This document shows, in pieces, positions 18,581-28,554 of a stretch of DNA of 64,000 bases (position 1 is its first letter; each line of letters starts with the position of its first letter). The notes beneath the pieces are model-generated. The model was given only the letters and a program-made list of their open reading frames with translations. It made no database searches and had not been told where the DNA came from. Position numbers and translations under genes: made by a program. The stretch is from Clostridia bacterium (lineage in GTDB: Bacteria; Bacillota; Clostridia; Christensenellales; UBA3700): NCBI GenBank assembly GCA_029068165.1, contig JAIEDA010000032.1, forward strand, positions 1 through 64,000, read 5' to 3'.

Positions 18581-19450
18581 CTATATAGTTAATGATTTAA
18601 GGTAGGATTTCAATCCCTCTTTAAGGCTCGCGTCGCGTAGTCCGTATTCGATTGTCGCTTGAATGTATCCGAGTTTGTCGCCTACGTCGTAACGTCTACC
18701 TTCAAAGGTATAAGCGTACGCGCCCGTCGAGTCGGCAATCGTTTGGATCGCGTCGGTAAGACACACTTCGCCGTTTGCCATAGCGGGAGTTTTTTTCAAG
18801 ACGTCGAATATATCGGGCGTCAAAATATATCTTCCTATACTTGCGATAGTGGAGGGGAGTTTGTCAATAGGCGGTTTTTCTACGAGTTTTACGACTTCCG
18901 CGTAGTTGCCCTTGGTTGCTCCCGGTTGAATTATACCGTATTTGGGAGCTTCCTCTCTCGGCACGTTTTGACAGCCGAGTATTATCTTGCCTGTAGTTTC
19001 GTACGCTTCGATAAGCTGCTTGAGGCAGGGTTTTTGCGGATTGTAGATAATGTCGTCGCCGTAAAGTACCGCAAAGGGTTCGTTGCCTACAAAGGCTTCG
19101 GCTTCAAGTACTGCCATTCCGCTTCCGTTCATCTCCTTTTGACGAACGTAATATATATGCGCCATTTTTGATATATCTCTTATTTGCTTGAGATAATCGT
19201 TTTTACCCGCGCGTTTGAGGATTTGCTCCAACTCCACGGATATGTCAAAGTGGTCTTCGATACATTTTTTGTTTTTTCCCAGTATTATCAATATATCCGT
19301 AATTCCGCTATTGACCGCTTCTTCAACGACGTACTGCAACGTCGGCGTATCGACGATAGGCAACATCTCCTTAGGAATAGCCTTGGTTACGGGCAAAAAT
19401 CTTGTTCCAAAACCTGCGGCGGGTATTACGGCTTTTTTTATTTGCGTCAT
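18581..19450 (-). CDS. galU: UTP-glucose-1-phosphate uridylyltransferase
   Basis: 289 residues, making UDP-glucose from UTP and glucose-1-phosphate for cell-surface glycans and galactose metabolism. The nucleotidyltransferase signature AAGFGTRFLPVTKAIPKEML opens the protein, followed by QYVVEEAVNSGI, LYGDDI, and a left-handed C-terminal part with GRRYDVGDKLGY. ATG 19450 is chosen for the homology start and the AGGAG site just upstream; a frame extension of 27 codons crosses the leader. It has its own promoter and is divergent from the ctsR operon. Confidence 0.95.
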   Translation of the reverse strand: MTQIKKAVIPAAGFGTRFLPVTKAIPKEMLPIVDTPTLQYVVEEAVNSGITDILIILGKNKKCIEDHFDISVELEQILKRAGKNDYLKQIRDISKMAHIYYVRQKEMNGSGMAVLEAEAFVGNEPFAVLYGDDIIYNPQKPCLKQLIEAYETTGKIILGCQNVPREEAPKYGIIQPGATKGNYAEVVKLVEKPPIDKLPSTIASIGRYILTPDIFDVLKKTPAMANGEVCLTDAIQTIADSTGAYAYTFEGRRYDVGDKLGYIQATIEYGLRDASLKEGLKSYLKSLTI

Positions 19451-19550
19451 AATCTCCTCTTTTCGATTTCGTTTAGCGGCGGGGAAGCCTCTAGACAAAT
19501 CGCTTCTGTGCTTGATTTTTACGTTAATCAAATAGTAATTTTATGATTAA

Positions 19551-19579
19551 AGTATATATTATTTTATTACTTTTTTCAA
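19551..19579 (-). promoter_or_regulatory. galU promoter
   Basis: Minus strand TTGAAA (19579-19574), 17-bp spacer, TATACT (19556-19551), leaving a leader of about 95 nt before the galU ATG. Confidence 0.65.
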
Positions 19580-19664
19580 GTACTTTGTTACCGCAAACAA
19601 TCTTATATCATAATTATTATGCTCAATCAAGACAAAATTTTTTAAAAAATTTGCATAAAGGGTA

Positions 19665-19692
19665 TTGACAAAGGGAAAAATAATGGTATAAT
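19665..19692 (+). promoter_or_regulatory. Promoter of the ctsR operon
   Basis: Consensus TTGACA (19665-19670), 16-bp spacer and TATAAT (19687-19692). The CtsR box lies immediately downstream, over the expected transcription start. Confidence 0.85.
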
Positions 19693-19700
19693 AAAACAAA

Positions 19701-19717
19701 GGTCAAAGAAAGTCAAA
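19701..19717 (+). promoter_or_regulatory. CtsR operator
   Basis: Direct heptad repeat GGTCAAA-GAA-AGTCAAA, an exact fit to the CtsR consensus (A/G)GTCAAA-N3-(A/G)GTCAAA. Its position just after the -10 box predicts autoregulation of ctsR-mcsA-mcsB-clpC, released on heat or protein stress. Confidence 0.92.
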
Positions 19718-19737
19718 CTTTTAAAGGAGGGGCAACG

Positions 19738-20193
19738 GTGGCGAATATATCCGATGAAATAGAGCAGTTTATTCTATCGATATGGAACGATAGCGACGCG
19801 CTTCAATTATCGCGCAACGATTTGGCGCAGTACTTCAGCGTTGCTCCCAGTCAAATAAACTACGTGCTTGCGACGAGGTTTAGCTTTGACAAAGGCTATA
19901 TCATAGAGTCCAAACGGGGCGGCGGCGGCTTCATAACGCTGTTGAAGATCAACGACGGCAAACACGAGGTGTTGCAAAGTTTGGTGCAGGAACTGGAAAA
20001 TATAGACGCGTTGTCGTTCAATCGCGCGTCGAATATAATACAAAGATTGGAGCGAGAAGGGATTATCGATTCCAAAGAGAGCGAAATCATAAAAAGCGCC
20101 ATAAGCGACAAGGCTTTGAGTTTCCCAGCTCATTCCGCAAACGTGAGAAAGAACGTATTCAAAGAAATCTTAATCGGGCTTATGAGGAGATAA
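19738..20193 (+). CDS. ctsR: Heat-shock repressor CtsR
   Basis: 151 residues. CtsR represses clp genes in Gram-positives and loses DNA binding on heating. The N-terminal winged helix is clear: SDEIEQFI, RNDLAQYFSVAPSQINYVLATRF, then the glycine-rich wing RGGGGFI. The C-terminal dimerisation domain follows. The start is GTG at 19738 behind AAAGGAGGGG. It is the first gene of a four-gene operon, with its own operator upstream, so the circuit is complete within the window. Confidence 0.96.
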   Translation: MANISDEIEQFILSIWNDSDALQLSRNDLAQYFSVAPSQINYVLATRFSFDKGYIIESKRGGGGFITLLKINDGKHEVLQSLVQELENIDALSFNRASNIIQRLEREGIIDSKESEIIKSAISDKALSFPAHSANVRKNVFKEILIGLMRR

Positions 20194-20195
20194 AT

Positions 20196-20666
20196 ATGCT
20201 GTGCCAAATATGTAATATGAGAATTGCTACGAGATTCGTAAAAGTAAACGGGCGAGATACGGACGTGTGCGAAACTTGCGCTATCAAGGTCAACTTGTTG
20301 TCGCCGTTTTACGATTTCTTTGATATGGATAACTATATGGACGACGGGCGCGAAGAGAGAGTTTGTCCCAACTGCGGACTTAGCGAAAGCAAGCTCGAGG
20401 ACGGGTATAAATTCGGTTGCTCTACGTGTTACGAGGTGTTCGCCGATAAAGCCGACGAATACTTTAGGAGATTGCACGGCGTGGAGTATAGGGGCAAGTT
20501 TGCGACGAAAGACGGGTATACGCGTAGACCGAGGTACTTAAAAGACGCGACGATTGACGACATTCCGCATTTATACAAAATGCTTGAAAACCCGTCGATA
20601 AAAGCCGATACCGCAAAGGTCAATCTTATCGTCAACAAGATAAAAGAACTAAAGGGGGAGAGATAA
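20196..20666 (+). CDS. mcsA: McsA, zinc-binding activator of McsB
   Basis: 156 residues with four CXXC pairs: CQIC (residue 3), CETC, CPNC and CSTC, as in McsA, which binds metal and activates the arginine kinase McsB. The second half is a UvrB/C-like helical segment (ATIDDIPHLYKMLENPSIKADTAKVN...). It starts 2 nt after ctsR and ends directly at the mcsB ATG, so it is tightly coupled. The CXXC cluster may also let the operon sense metal or oxidative stress. Confidence 0.93.
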   Translation: MLCQICNMRIATRFVKVNGRDTDVCETCAIKVNLLSPFYDFFDMDNYMDDGREERVCPNCGLSESKLEDGYKFGCSTCYEVFADKADEYFRRLHGVEYRGKFATKDGYTRRPRYLKDATIDDIPHLYKMLENPSIKADTAKVNLIVNKIKELKGER

Positions 20667-21650
20667 ATGGTCAATACTCACAAAACGGTTATTTCCAGTA
20701 GAGTTAGGCTTGCGAGAAACGTAAACGGATTGCCTTTCCCCAATAGATTGAACGGCAACGAAGGCAGGCTCAACGACTTTTACGTCAAGACGCGCGAAGT
20801 GTGCGACAATCAGTTTAAGAACAAGTTTTGGAAAGTAAATTCGCTTTCTCCGCTGCAACTGAGCGCTCTTATCGAAAATCACGTAATCAGTCCCGCGCTT
20901 TGCGAAAACGACTTTGGCGCGGTAATAATAAGCGACGATAGAACCATATCGATTATGCTCAACGAAGAGGACCATTTGAGAGAACAGTGTATTCTCTCGG
21001 GGTATCGCTTAGACGAGGCGTACAGGACTATAGAAAGCGTTGATATGGCGCTTAGAAGTAAGCTTGATATAGCTTTCAAAATGCCTTACGGACATCTTAC
21101 GTCATGCCCGACCAACTGGGGCGCGGGAATGAGAGCTTCGGTTATGATGTTCTTGCCGGCAATGGCTTTGAACCATACCGTGGATTTGGAAATAAGGAAT
21201 ATGCACGATATGGGGCTTACCTTGAGAGGCGTATACGGAGAGGGGTCTTCGGCGGACGGGTTCACGTATCAAATTTCCAATCAGTCGGCAGTAGGCGTAG
21301 GAGAAGAAGAGATTCTTCATAAAGTTAAGATAGAGGTAGCAAGGCTTTGCGAATTGGAAGAACAGGCGGAGCGAGCTATCAGGGGAATTAGCATAGAGGA
21401 CAGTATTTGGAGAGCGTACGGCTTGCTAAGATACGCCAAAAAGATTTGCGTAAAAGAGTTTATGGACAACGTGGCTTTAGTTAAGCTGGGAGTAATTTAC
21501 GGCATTTTGGACATAAATATCGACGTACTCAATAAGCTCATTACCGATATTCAAAAGAATACGCTTTCGCTCAACGCGAGAAGAGAGCTTAACGCAAACG
21601 AGAGAGATATACTAAGGGCTAAAATGGTAAACGAAAAAATGAAATTTTAA
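20667..21650 (+). CDS. mcsB: Protein arginine kinase McsB
   Basis: 327 residues, phosphagen-kinase fold. McsB phosphorylates arginines, inactivating CtsR and tagging damaged proteins for ClpC-ClpP. Seen are SSRVRLARN at the start, NEEDHLR (nucleotide and guanidinium region) and SCPTNWGAGMRASV, the version of the CPTNxGTGLRAS loop; Trp and Ala replace the more usual Leu and Thr there. It is somewhat shorter than the Bacillus enzyme (about 360), with the loss at the C-terminus. It directly abuts mcsA and is followed by clpC. Confidence 0.93.
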   Translation: MVNTHKTVISSRVRLARNVNGLPFPNRLNGNEGRLNDFYVKTREVCDNQFKNKFWKVNSLSPLQLSALIENHVISPALCENDFGAVIISDDRTISIMLNEEDHLREQCILSGYRLDEAYRTIESVDMALRSKLDIAFKMPYGHLTSCPTNWGAGMRASVMMFLPAMALNHTVDLEIRNMHDMGLTLRGVYGEGSSADGFTYQISNQSAVGVGEEEILHKVKIEVARLCELEEQAERAIRGISIEDSIWRAYGLLRYAKKICVKEFMDNVALVKLGVIYGILDINIDVLNKLITDIQKNTLSLNARRELNANERDILRAKMVNEKMKF

Positions 21651-21673
21651 GAAAACGATTTTGAGGTGAAAGT

Positions 21674-24181
21674 ATGTATAGATATGACAACGAATGCGAA
21701 AACATAATGGAAACGGCAAAGAAGATTGCGGTCCGCAGCGGCGGACTTATCGGCACCGAACACGTGCTTTGCGCGATGACGCTCAATCCCGATACTATGG
21801 CGGGCAGGCTGCTCGCCGAGTACGGAATAGGCGACAGTATCGTGAATTTTTTGGTGCGCAGCGACGGAGAAATTCACAGCGAAGTCAGCTACTCTAATAG
21901 AATGGTTTCGGCGTTGGACAAGGCTAAGCAGTTGAGTTTGGAGTGCGGTTATAAGGAAGTTAAGTCCTTGGCTCTTTTAAGCTCTTGCCTTGACGATAAG
22001 AGCTCTTACGCTTGCAAGAACCTGAGCTACTTTGGAGTGGACGGCGTTAGAATAAGCAGGGAAGCCGAGCGTATTCTTAGAAGCTTGGCTACCAAAAACG
22101 GCGAGGCAAAATCCTCTTCGGGCGCGGGAGTTTCCGGAGGAGCGAAATATTACGTCGAAGAGGACGAGGAAGACGATTCCGACGCTTTGACGGGACTTGG
22201 CGAGGACTTGACCCAAAAGGCTAAGGACGGAAAGCTCGATCCCGTTATCGGAAGAGATAGCGAAATAAATAGAATTATTGAAATTCTTTCGAGAAGAAAG
22301 AAAAACAACCCTATTCTTATAGGCGAACCTGGCGTAGGTAAGAGCGCTGTCGTCGAGGGATTGGCTCAAGCTATAGTAGAAGGCAAAGTCCCCGAAATTC
22401 TAAAGAACAAGAGAGTTTTCTCACTCGATATGGCAAGCTTGCTTGCGGGTACTAAGTATAGGGGCGAATTTGAAGAGAGGCTCAAAAAGGCTATTCAAAC
22501 TCTCAACGAAAGAGGCGATACGATACTCTTTATAGACGAAATTCATACCATTGTCGGCGCGGGCAGCACCGAGGGAAGTATGGACGCGGCTAACATACTC
22601 AAACCGCAACTGGCGAGAGGCGAACTTCAAACTATCGGAGCTACGACTTTGGACGAGTATAGAAAATACTTTGAAAAGGACAGCGCGTTGGAGAGAAGAT
22701 TCCAAACCGTTGCCGTAGACCCGCCGTCGGTAAACGATACTATCACCATTCTTCACGGACTTAAGAGCAAGTACGAAGAGCATCACGGCGTTAAGATAGA
22801 AGAGAGCGCTATCGTCGCCGCCGCAGTGATGAGCGATAGATATATCAACGACAGATTTTTGCCTGACAAAGCTATCGACCTTATTGACGAAGCTTCGTCA
22901 AGGAAGAGAATAAACGGCACCGTTTTGCCCGAGCATATCAAGGAACTTGAGAAAAATATACAAAAGCTCAACGACGCTATTGACAGCTACGTAAAAATGA
23001 GAGCTTTCGATAAGGCTAACGAACTTGAAGTGCAGCTCAAAGCCGACGAGCAAAAGCTCAATCAAATGAGGAAAGAATGGACTCAGGAAAAGATGCAGGA
23101 AAATCTTTCTATCGACGAAACGGATATCGCGAATATCGTATCGTCTTGGACGAAGATACCCGTAACCAAACTCACTCAAACGGAAAGCGAAAAGCTTCTA
23201 GGAATGGAAGAGATTCTTAAGAAGAGGGTAGTCGGTCAAGACGAGGCGGTCGAGGCAATTTCGAGAGCGGTCAGAAGGGCGAGAGTGGGCATTAAAGATC
23301 CAAAAAGACCGATAGGTTCGTTCATCTTCCTAGGTCCTACGGGCGTTGGTAAGACGGAACTTTCAAAAGCGCTTGCGGAAGCAATCTTCGGCGACGAAAA
23401 TCTTATGATAAGAGTGGATATGTCCGAGTTTATGGATAAAGTAAGCGTATCCAAACTTATAGGTTCGGCGCCAGGTTACGTAGGTTTCGAAGAGGGCGGA
23501 CAGCTGACTGAAAAAGTTAGAAGAAAGCCGTACTCAGTAGTATTGTTTGACGAAATAGAAAAGGCGCACCCCGAAGTATTCAACATACTCTTGCAAATAC
23601 TTGACGACGGCGTTCTCACCGATTCGCACGGCAGGAAGGTGGACTTCAAGAATACGATAATCATAATGACGTCCAACATCGGCGCAAGCGAAATCAAAGC
23701 GATGCCTGCGCTTGGCTTCGGAGCTTCCGACGGCGATAGTTATGAGGATATGCGAGAGAAGCAAATGCAAGCGTTGAAGAATACGCTAAAGCCTGAGTTT
23801 ATCAACCGTATAGACGATATAATCATATTCCGTCCGCTTGAAGATAAAGATATGTCCAAAATCATTTCCATTATGGTTCAGTCGCTTGAGAAGAGGCTTG
23901 ACGAAAAGGATATCCATATCAACGTAAGCGAGAACGCTCAAAAACTTATCGTGGAGAAGGGCGCAAATAAAGAGTACGGAGCTAGACCGCTAAGACGCGC
24001 GCTTCAAAGAATGGTTGAGGACGAACTCAGCGAGAGGATACTCAAAGGCGAGTTTGAAATAGGTAACCGTATAAATATCGACGAGAAAGACGGCGCGTTG
24101 ACGTTCGCGTTGGTCAATGAGAGTAAAGCCGAAGCTGAAACTAAAACTGTCGGCGCGGAAGATAATAAGGACGGAGAATAA
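21674..24181 (+). CDS. clpC: AAA+ unfoldase ClpC
   Basis: 835 residues, the Hsp100 partner of ClpP that unfolds arginine-phosphorylated or adaptor-bound proteins. Order: double Clp N-domain (residues 1-140), acidic linker, AAA-1 with GEPGVGKS near residue 217 and [10 protein letters not shown], the coiled-coil M domain (about 410-470), AAA-2 with GPTGVGKT near residue 555 and [12 protein letters not shown], and the C-terminal D2-small domain with [13 protein letters not shown]. It is the last gene of the CtsR operon and ends before a hairpin terminator. Confidence 0.97.
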   Translation: MYRYDNECENIMETAKKIAVRSGGLIGTEHVLCAMTLNPDTMAGRLLAEYGIGDSIVNFLVRSDGEIHSEVSYSNRMVSALDKAKQLSLECGYKEVKSLALLSSCLDDKSSYACKNLSYFGVDGVRISREAERILRSLATKNGEAKSSSGAGVSGGAKYYVEEDEEDDSDALTGLGEDLTQKAKDGKLDPVIGRDSEINRIIEILSRRKKNNPILIGEPGVGKSAVVEGLAQAIVEGKVPEILKNKRVFSLDMASLLAGTKYRGEFEERLKKAIQTLNERGDTILFIDEIHTIVGAGSTEGSMDAANILKPQLARGELQTIGATTLDEYRKYFEKDSALERRFQTVAVDPPSVNDTITILHGLKSKYEEHHGVKIEESAIVAAAVMSDRYINDRFLPDKAIDLIDEASSRKRINGTVLPEHIKELEKNIQKLNDAIDSYVKMRAFDKANELEVQLKADEQKLNQMRKEWTQEKMQENLSIDETDIANIVSSWTKIPVTKLTQTESEKLLGMEEILKKRVVGQDEAVEAISRAVRRARVGIKDPKRPIGSFIFLGPTGVGKTELSKALAEAIFGDENLMIRVDMSEFMDKVSVSKLIGSAPGYVGFEEGGQLTEKVRRKPYSVVLFDEIEKAHPEVFNILLQILDDGVLTDSHGRKVDFKNTIIIMTSNIGASEIKAMPALGFGASDGDSYEDMREKQMQALKNTLKPEFINRIDDIIIFRPLEDKDMSKIISIMVQSLEKRLDEKDIHINVSENAQKLIVEKGANKEYGARPLRRALQRMVEDELSERILKGEFEIGNRINIDEKDGALTFALVNESKAEAETKTVGAEDNKDGE

Positions 24182-24210
24182 TTAATATTCAGTCAAGCGT
24201 ATTTGTAAAA

Positions 24211-24257
24211 CGAATAAAACAATGGGGACGCGATTGCGTTCCCATTCGTCGTATTTT
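24211..24257 (+). terminator. Terminator of the ctsR-clpC operon
   Basis: Stem AATGGGGACGC / GCGTTCCCATT (24221-24231 and 24236-24246, one G-T pair), 4-nt loop, followed within a few bases by TATTTT. The T-run is weak and is displaced from the stem. Confidence 0.65.
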
Positions 24258-24463
24258 CAGCTTATTAATCGGCTTGACTAGATAGTTTGTCCGACGTATA
24301 TAAATATTGGATTAAATTTTCAAAACCGTCTTTTATTTAGTTGAAAAGTGTGTTATAATATAAGCGAAGATAAGTAATCTTTTACGTTGAATTAAGTTTT
24401 TGATTTTAAGTTTAGGAAGGTTTTTGGCTTTCCGAAAAAATATATAATTAAGGAGGCAATTAT

Positions 24464-24988
24464 ATGAAATTAGAAATAATTGCGAGAAACTACAAACTTA
24501 CCGACCGTCTTGAAGACATTATCAATAAAAAGATGGAAAAGTTTTCCCGATACTTTGAGGACGACGCCGTCGCAAAGATTTTCCTTAAAGAAACAGGCGG
24601 TAAAAACAAATACTCGATGGAAGTTACGATTTTCTTCGGAAGTAATATGGTAAGAAGCGAAGTATCTTCGGATAATATGTTTAATAATATCGATATAGCT
24701 TTGCCTAAAATCGAAGGTCAAATACGTAAATATCGGACCAAACTCTCAAAGCTCAAAAAGAATGCGCTTGACGAAGTTAGTATGTATCCGCAAACGGAAG
24801 AAAAAACTCCTCAAGTCATTCGTACCAAATCTATGGCGCTTAAAAAGATTGACATTGACGAAGCCGTTGAGGATATGGAACTTATCGACCACGATTTCCA
24901 TATCTTCCTCAACAACAAGACGGGGAAGGTCAACGTTCTTTACAAAAGGAGAGCGGGGAATCTTGGCTGCATAGAGCTTGATTATTGA
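24464..24988 (+). CDS. hpf: Ribosome hibernation promoting factor, long form
   Basis: 174 residues. The N-terminal S30AE/YfiA domain (residues 1-100: MKLEIIARNYKLTDRLEDII...) binds in the 30S decoding channel. The C-terminal dimerisation domain (about 120-174: VIRTKSMALKKIDIDEAVEDMELIDHDF...) makes 100S dimers, the typical arrangement of Firmicutes. The start has a strong AAGGAGG site. It stands alone between two terminators, placed between the CtsR operon and a large lipoprotein gene; a TATAAT at 24354-24359 may be its -10 box, with no convincing -35. Confidence 0.95.
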   Translation: MKLEIIARNYKLTDRLEDIINKKMEKFSRYFEDDAVAKIFLKETGGKNKYSMEVTIFFGSNMVRSEVSSDNMFNNIDIALPKIEGQIRKYRTKLSKLKKNALDEVSMYPQTEEKTPQVIRTKSMALKKIDIDEAVEDMELIDHDFHIFLNNKTGKVNVLYKRRAGNLGCIELDY

Positions 24989-25044
24989 TCGCTTGATAAG
25001 TCTAGAAAATAAAATTTCATAGCCAGTTAAGTATAAAACAAAAT

Positions 25045-25083
25045 CGCAAGGAGCGCGGCTGCGTTCCTTGCGTCATTTTTTTT
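25045..25083 (+). terminator. Terminator after hpf
   Basis: Twelve-bp stem CGCAAGGAGCGC / GCGTTCCTTGCG (25045-25056 and 25061-25072, one G-T pair), 4-nt loop, followed by TCA and a run of eight T. A strong intrinsic terminator of the recurring GCGTTCC family. Confidence 0.88.
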
Positions 25084-25173
25084 ATAAGGCGGAAACGCTT
25101 CGGCTACGCTCTAGGTGAGAATTGCATTTTTGGAGTTTTCCAATAAAAGCGCGCAACTTTAATATAAATTTAA

Positions 25174-25202
25174 TTGTCATTTTATAGATTTTGTAGTAAA
25201 AT
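25174..25202 (+). promoter_or_regulatory. Promoter of the large lipoprotein gene
   Basis: TTGTCA (25174-25179), 17-bp spacer, TAAAAT (25197-25202). The ATG at 25241 has AGAAGGAG upstream. Confidence 0.6.
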
Positions 25203-25240
25203 TACTATGAATAGTTGTCAAAAATATAGAAGGAGTTGTA

Positions 25241-28200
25241 ATGAAGAGAGCAAAACTCATTTTGATATTGACGATAATCGCGGTTGCTTTTTGCGTATGC
25301 TTCGCGGCGTGTTCTAAGGTCGAAAACGACGTTAAGACGGAAGACGGCGTAGTATCGCGCTTTGGCGACGGTATCGTCGTGCTTGATTCTCAATCAGCTC
25401 CCACCGGCGCCGTCGAGTATTTGGACGAGCCTAGAGTGCGCGCAAAACTCAACGTCGACTCCAGATTGAGCGGCTATCATATTACAGGTTTATATTTGCC
25501 TGCGGGCGAAACTCTCACTATTGACGTTACGACTACGAGGGCGGAATACGGCTATAGCGTAGTAGTTAATAACATTGCAAGCGGCGAAAAAATTATCAAG
25601 CAAATCACAACGGCGAGGACTTTGGTCGACGCTCCGAGCGGCGGAGTAGTGGAAATTATCGTGCCGGAAATTACTGCCTCGCAAGCGACTGCGTCAAATT
25701 CGTTTAATATGAGAATAGAGGGCGGTATAGTTATGCCGTACTACCGTCTTGGCAGAGATAGCTTGAACCAAATCGAAATCGGCGGCGGCAATTACGCCGT
25801 GATAGATTGCGTGGACGCAAGGTTTTATATTCCTCAAGACGTTCTTTACGACAGCGAGGGCGCGTGCGTTATCAAAGACGACCTTTACGATTCGCTGCTG
25901 TGGTGGGAATCGGCGCTTTCTTTCCTCAACGAAACTTTGGGTATTCCGTCAAACAGCGTAGAATATAATTCAGCCGTTATTTTCGGCAACTTCGGAACAC
26001 GTATGAAATACGACGCGGATAAAATGTCCGTGCTCGTGGACAAGTATTACTTTGACAGCGTGCTTAAATACGAAAATCTTCTTCAAGGCGCGGCGTGGGA
26101 TTTGCTTTACGCTATTTGCGAGCATAAGGTAAGTATTTCCGATAACTTCTCTCAAGCGGCTTCCGATACTATGATAGTGGACATTCTTTGCAGTATCGAC
26201 AGCGTTATTATGACGCAGTTGAGCGACGTGGAGGACGGGGAATGGCAATGGCTAGTCAATCCTTACACCTGCCTGAAAAGGACGATGGAGCTTTTGGAAA
26301 TTCCGCTACCCGAAAGAGCGGCAACGTACGAAATAGACGTTATGCGCGCGTTCTTCATTAATATTATGCATAGCTTCGGTCTAGAAAAGACTATTAACAT
26401 CATTACCGCATACGGAAAGCTCGTTGCAAGCGGACCGCCGTCAAACGATACGATCGCTTTGATGATAAGCGAAGAGTTGGACGCCGACGTAAGTTTGTAT
26501 TGCGAAGCGTTTGGACGCAAGCTCTCTCAGCAGGCAAAAACGGCTATGTCGGGCAACGCAATGTATATTCCTGTGCAAACGAGGTTTACGGTAAGCAATA
26601 CCGACTCTTACAATATGGGTTATACCGTTCCTATGGGCGAGAAATCCGTATTTGACTTTGAAAACAATATCGTTTCTATGGACGACGGTTGGGATATCGT
26701 CAGCGTTGACGGCAACAGCTCGCTTTGGTCGGTAGTAGACGGCGTTTATTATTACACTCCCAGCGCGAATAGATTGACGGACGAATTCCGAATCCAGTTG
26801 AGGAACGGAGAAGTCAGGACTACTCTCTACGGAAAATTGAACGTATTGATAACGGTCGCGACCTACAAGGTCTACGATAATTGGACATTCGACAACACTA
26901 CTACGGCTTTGGACGAAGCTATATCGGCTTACTCTAAGAGAACGCCCGACTACGTGGGCAGCACGGAGTTTGCGGGCGTTGAGATTGATACCGAGGTCGA
27001 TCCCAAAGTTTACGTTTTGACGGTTACGGAAGGCTGTATTAAAGTGCCGCAAACCGGTAAATATAGAATATACTTGAGAAATCACGGACTTTGCAGGGTA
27101 GAGTTTGGCGTGTCACAATATATGATGTCGATGTTCAACAGCCCTATTCCCGTTCAGGAATTTACGCGCTATCAGTCGGCGCTTCTCGACTTGGACGAAA
27201 ACAAGATATACGATTTTAAGATGTATTTGCTTTCGCCGAAAGGCGAAGCCGACGCCGCTTTGGGTATCAAATTCATCGAGGATGAAGAAAACGACGACAA
27301 CGATTTGGATATTGACGTAATAGATATGAACTATCTAATCTACAAAGGCTTGGATAAGGACGATATTTTGAAATTCGTTCCTCCGATAATGTATCCCGCG
27401 GGTTACGCTACCAAAGAGGCGTTCTATCAGACTTACAAACTCCAAACGACCAATTTCATCAGCTATCCCAAGTCGGTAGTCGGCAAGGGCATAGATCTTG
27501 CTTTCGATACGATTACCGCTACGAGCAGTTTTTACAGCGCGGCGCAGTTGACGAATAGCTACGAGTTTGTGCTAGGCTTCGAAGAGGCGATCCGACTTGA
27601 GTACGTTATGCTCAACGTGAGAAGCGAAACGTATGGAGCAAAGGTTTCGATAATCGCTTCCAACACCGAATATTTTGCCGAGCAAACCGCGCTCACGCTA
27701 AGCGACAATACGCTTGACAGCGGCGACAACTATATGATGTTTGCAAGCTGTATCTATAAATATTTCAAAATAATTGTCTACTCGGACGAGAACTTCTATT
27801 GCAATATCAACGATATGAAGCTTGGACAGTATTTTGAGGAGAGTACGATAGTGCCCAATACCTCGTCTATGCTCTCGTATATGGGAGGTTGGACGGACGT
27901 TGGCGAATACGTGAGCATAAACGGAAGTATCAGCCAAAGCGTAAACAACAGTTCTATCTACGCATTTTCCGCTATTTGCCGTCAAATTTGTATCTATGGC
28001 GTAATGGATAGTATCTACGGAAGTATGGACGTCTACGTCGACGGAAAGTATCACTCGACGGTGGATTTGGAGAGCGATTCGACTTTGACCGATCAGCTGC
28101 TGTTTGCAATAGATTTCGATACCAACGCCGAACATTCCGTCAAGGTTATGCCGGCTAGCAAGGACGATATTATCAACCTTGACTATATCTCCTATATCCC

Positions 28201-28354
28201 CGCTCAGGAAGAGCAGATGAAGTCTATAAGCGGCGTGTTGTATTACGCTTTGATTATTCCCGCGGTAATTATAGTCTTGCTCTTGATAGCCGCTATAGCC
28301 GATTATTCGGCTAAGAAAAAGTACGGAACGAAGAAAAGACCTAAAATCAAATAA
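25241..28354 (+). CDS. Large lipoprotein with a degenerate M60-like peptidase domain
   Basis: 1,037 residues. A lipoprotein signal peptide ends in CFAAC (Cys at about residue 23). The segment LSGYHITGLYLPAGETLTIDV resembles the accessory domain of M60/enhancin-like peptidases, and residues about 215-440 follow that family's helical catalytic domain, including a stretch like its C-terminal end (SEELDADVSLYCEAFGRKLS). However, the zinc motif HExxH is absent: the corresponding place reads GAAWDLLYAICEHKVS. Beta-rich, carbohydrate-binding-like modules occupy the rest, then a C-terminal transmembrane helix (about 1002-1025) and a basic tail, so it may be anchored at both ends. Probable role in glycan or mucin-like ligand binding rather than proteolysis; this is inference. 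Confidence 0.7.
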   Translation: MKRAKLILILTIIAVAFCVCFAACSKVENDVKTEDGVVSRFGDGIVVLDSQSAPTGAVEYLDEPRVRAKLNVDSRLSGYHITGLYLPAGETLTIDVTTTRAEYGYSVVVNNIASGEKIIKQITTARTLVDAPSGGVVEIIVPEITASQATASNSFNMRIEGGIVMPYYRLGRDSLNQIEIGGGNYAVIDCVDARFYIPQDVLYDSEGACVIKDDLYDSLLWWESALSFLNETLGIPSNSVEYNSAVIFGNFGTRMKYDADKMSVLVDKYYFDSVLKYENLLQGAAWDLLYAICEHKVSISDNFSQAASDTMIVDILCSIDSVIMTQLSDVEDGEWQWLVNPYTCLKRTMELLEIPLPERAATYEIDVMRAFFINIMHSFGLEKTINIITAYGKLVASGPPSNDTIALMISEELDADVSLYCEAFGRKLSQQAKTAMSGNAMYIPVQTRFTVSNTDSYNMGYTVPMGEKSVFDFENNIVSMDDGWDIVSVDGNSSLWSVVDGVYYYTPSANRLTDEFRIQLRNGEVRTTLYGKLNVLITVATYKVYDNWTFDNTTTALDEAISAYSKRTPDYVGSTEFAGVEIDTEVDPKVYVLTVTEGCIKVPQTGKYRIYLRNHGLCRVEFGVSQYMMSMFNSPIPVQEFTRYQSALLDLDENKIYDFKMYLLSPKGEADAALGIKFIEDEENDDNDLDIDVIDMNYLIYKGLDKDDILKFVPPIMYPAGYATKEAFYQTYKLQTTNFISYPKSVVGKGIDLAFDTITATSSFYSAAQLTNSYEFVLGFEEAIRLEYVMLNVRSETYGAKVSIIASNTEYFAEQTALTLSDNTLDSGDNYMMFASCIYKYFKIIVYSDENFYCNINDMKLGQYFEESTIVPNTSSMLSYMGGWTDVGEYVSINGSISQSVNNSSIYAFSAICRQICIYGVMDSIYGSMDVYVDGKYHSTVDLESDSTLTDQLLFAIDFDTNAEHSVKVMPASKDDIINLDYISYIPAQEEQMKSISGVLYYALIIPAVIIVLLLIAAIADYSAKKKYGTKKRPKIK

Positions 28355-28375
28355 TATCTTTCGTATGTTTGTAAA

Positions 28376-28408
28376 AAGTAAAAAGAGTTGCTTGCAACTC
28401 TTTTTTGT
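28376..28408 (+). terminator. Terminator of the lipoprotein gene
   Basis: Stem AAAAGAGTTG / CAACTCTTTT (28381-28390 and 28395-28404), loop CTTG, followed directly by T residues. Confidence 0.88.
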
Positions 28409-28495
28409 ATTTTATGGAGGCGGCGTCCAAACAGCCGTTTTATTATTATTATTGTTAAATATATAATATTTAATAAAAAAATTCTATTAAAGTTA

Positions 28496-28523
28496 TTGAC
28501 TTTTGGATATAATGTAGTATAAT
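28496..28523 (+). promoter_or_regulatory. Promoter of the hrcA-dnaK operon
   Basis: TTGACT (28496-28501), 16-bp spacer and TATAAT (28518-28523), placing the transcription start at the left arm of the CIRCE element. Confidence 0.85.
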
Positions 28524-28527
28524 AGAT

Positions 28528-28554
28528 TTAGCAGTCGACCGAGGCGAGTGCTAA
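28528..28554 (+). promoter_or_regulatory. CIRCE operator for HrcA
   Basis: TTAGCAGTC-N9-GAGTGCTAA: the right arm is perfect and the left differs from the CIRCE consensus TTAGCACTC at one base. It lies at the predicted 5' end of the transcript, as in other HrcA-controlled operons. An extra perfect right arm GAGTGCTAA follows at 28569-28577, giving two near-identical copies 23 bp apart, the second next to the hrcA ribosome binding site. Confidence 0.9.
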
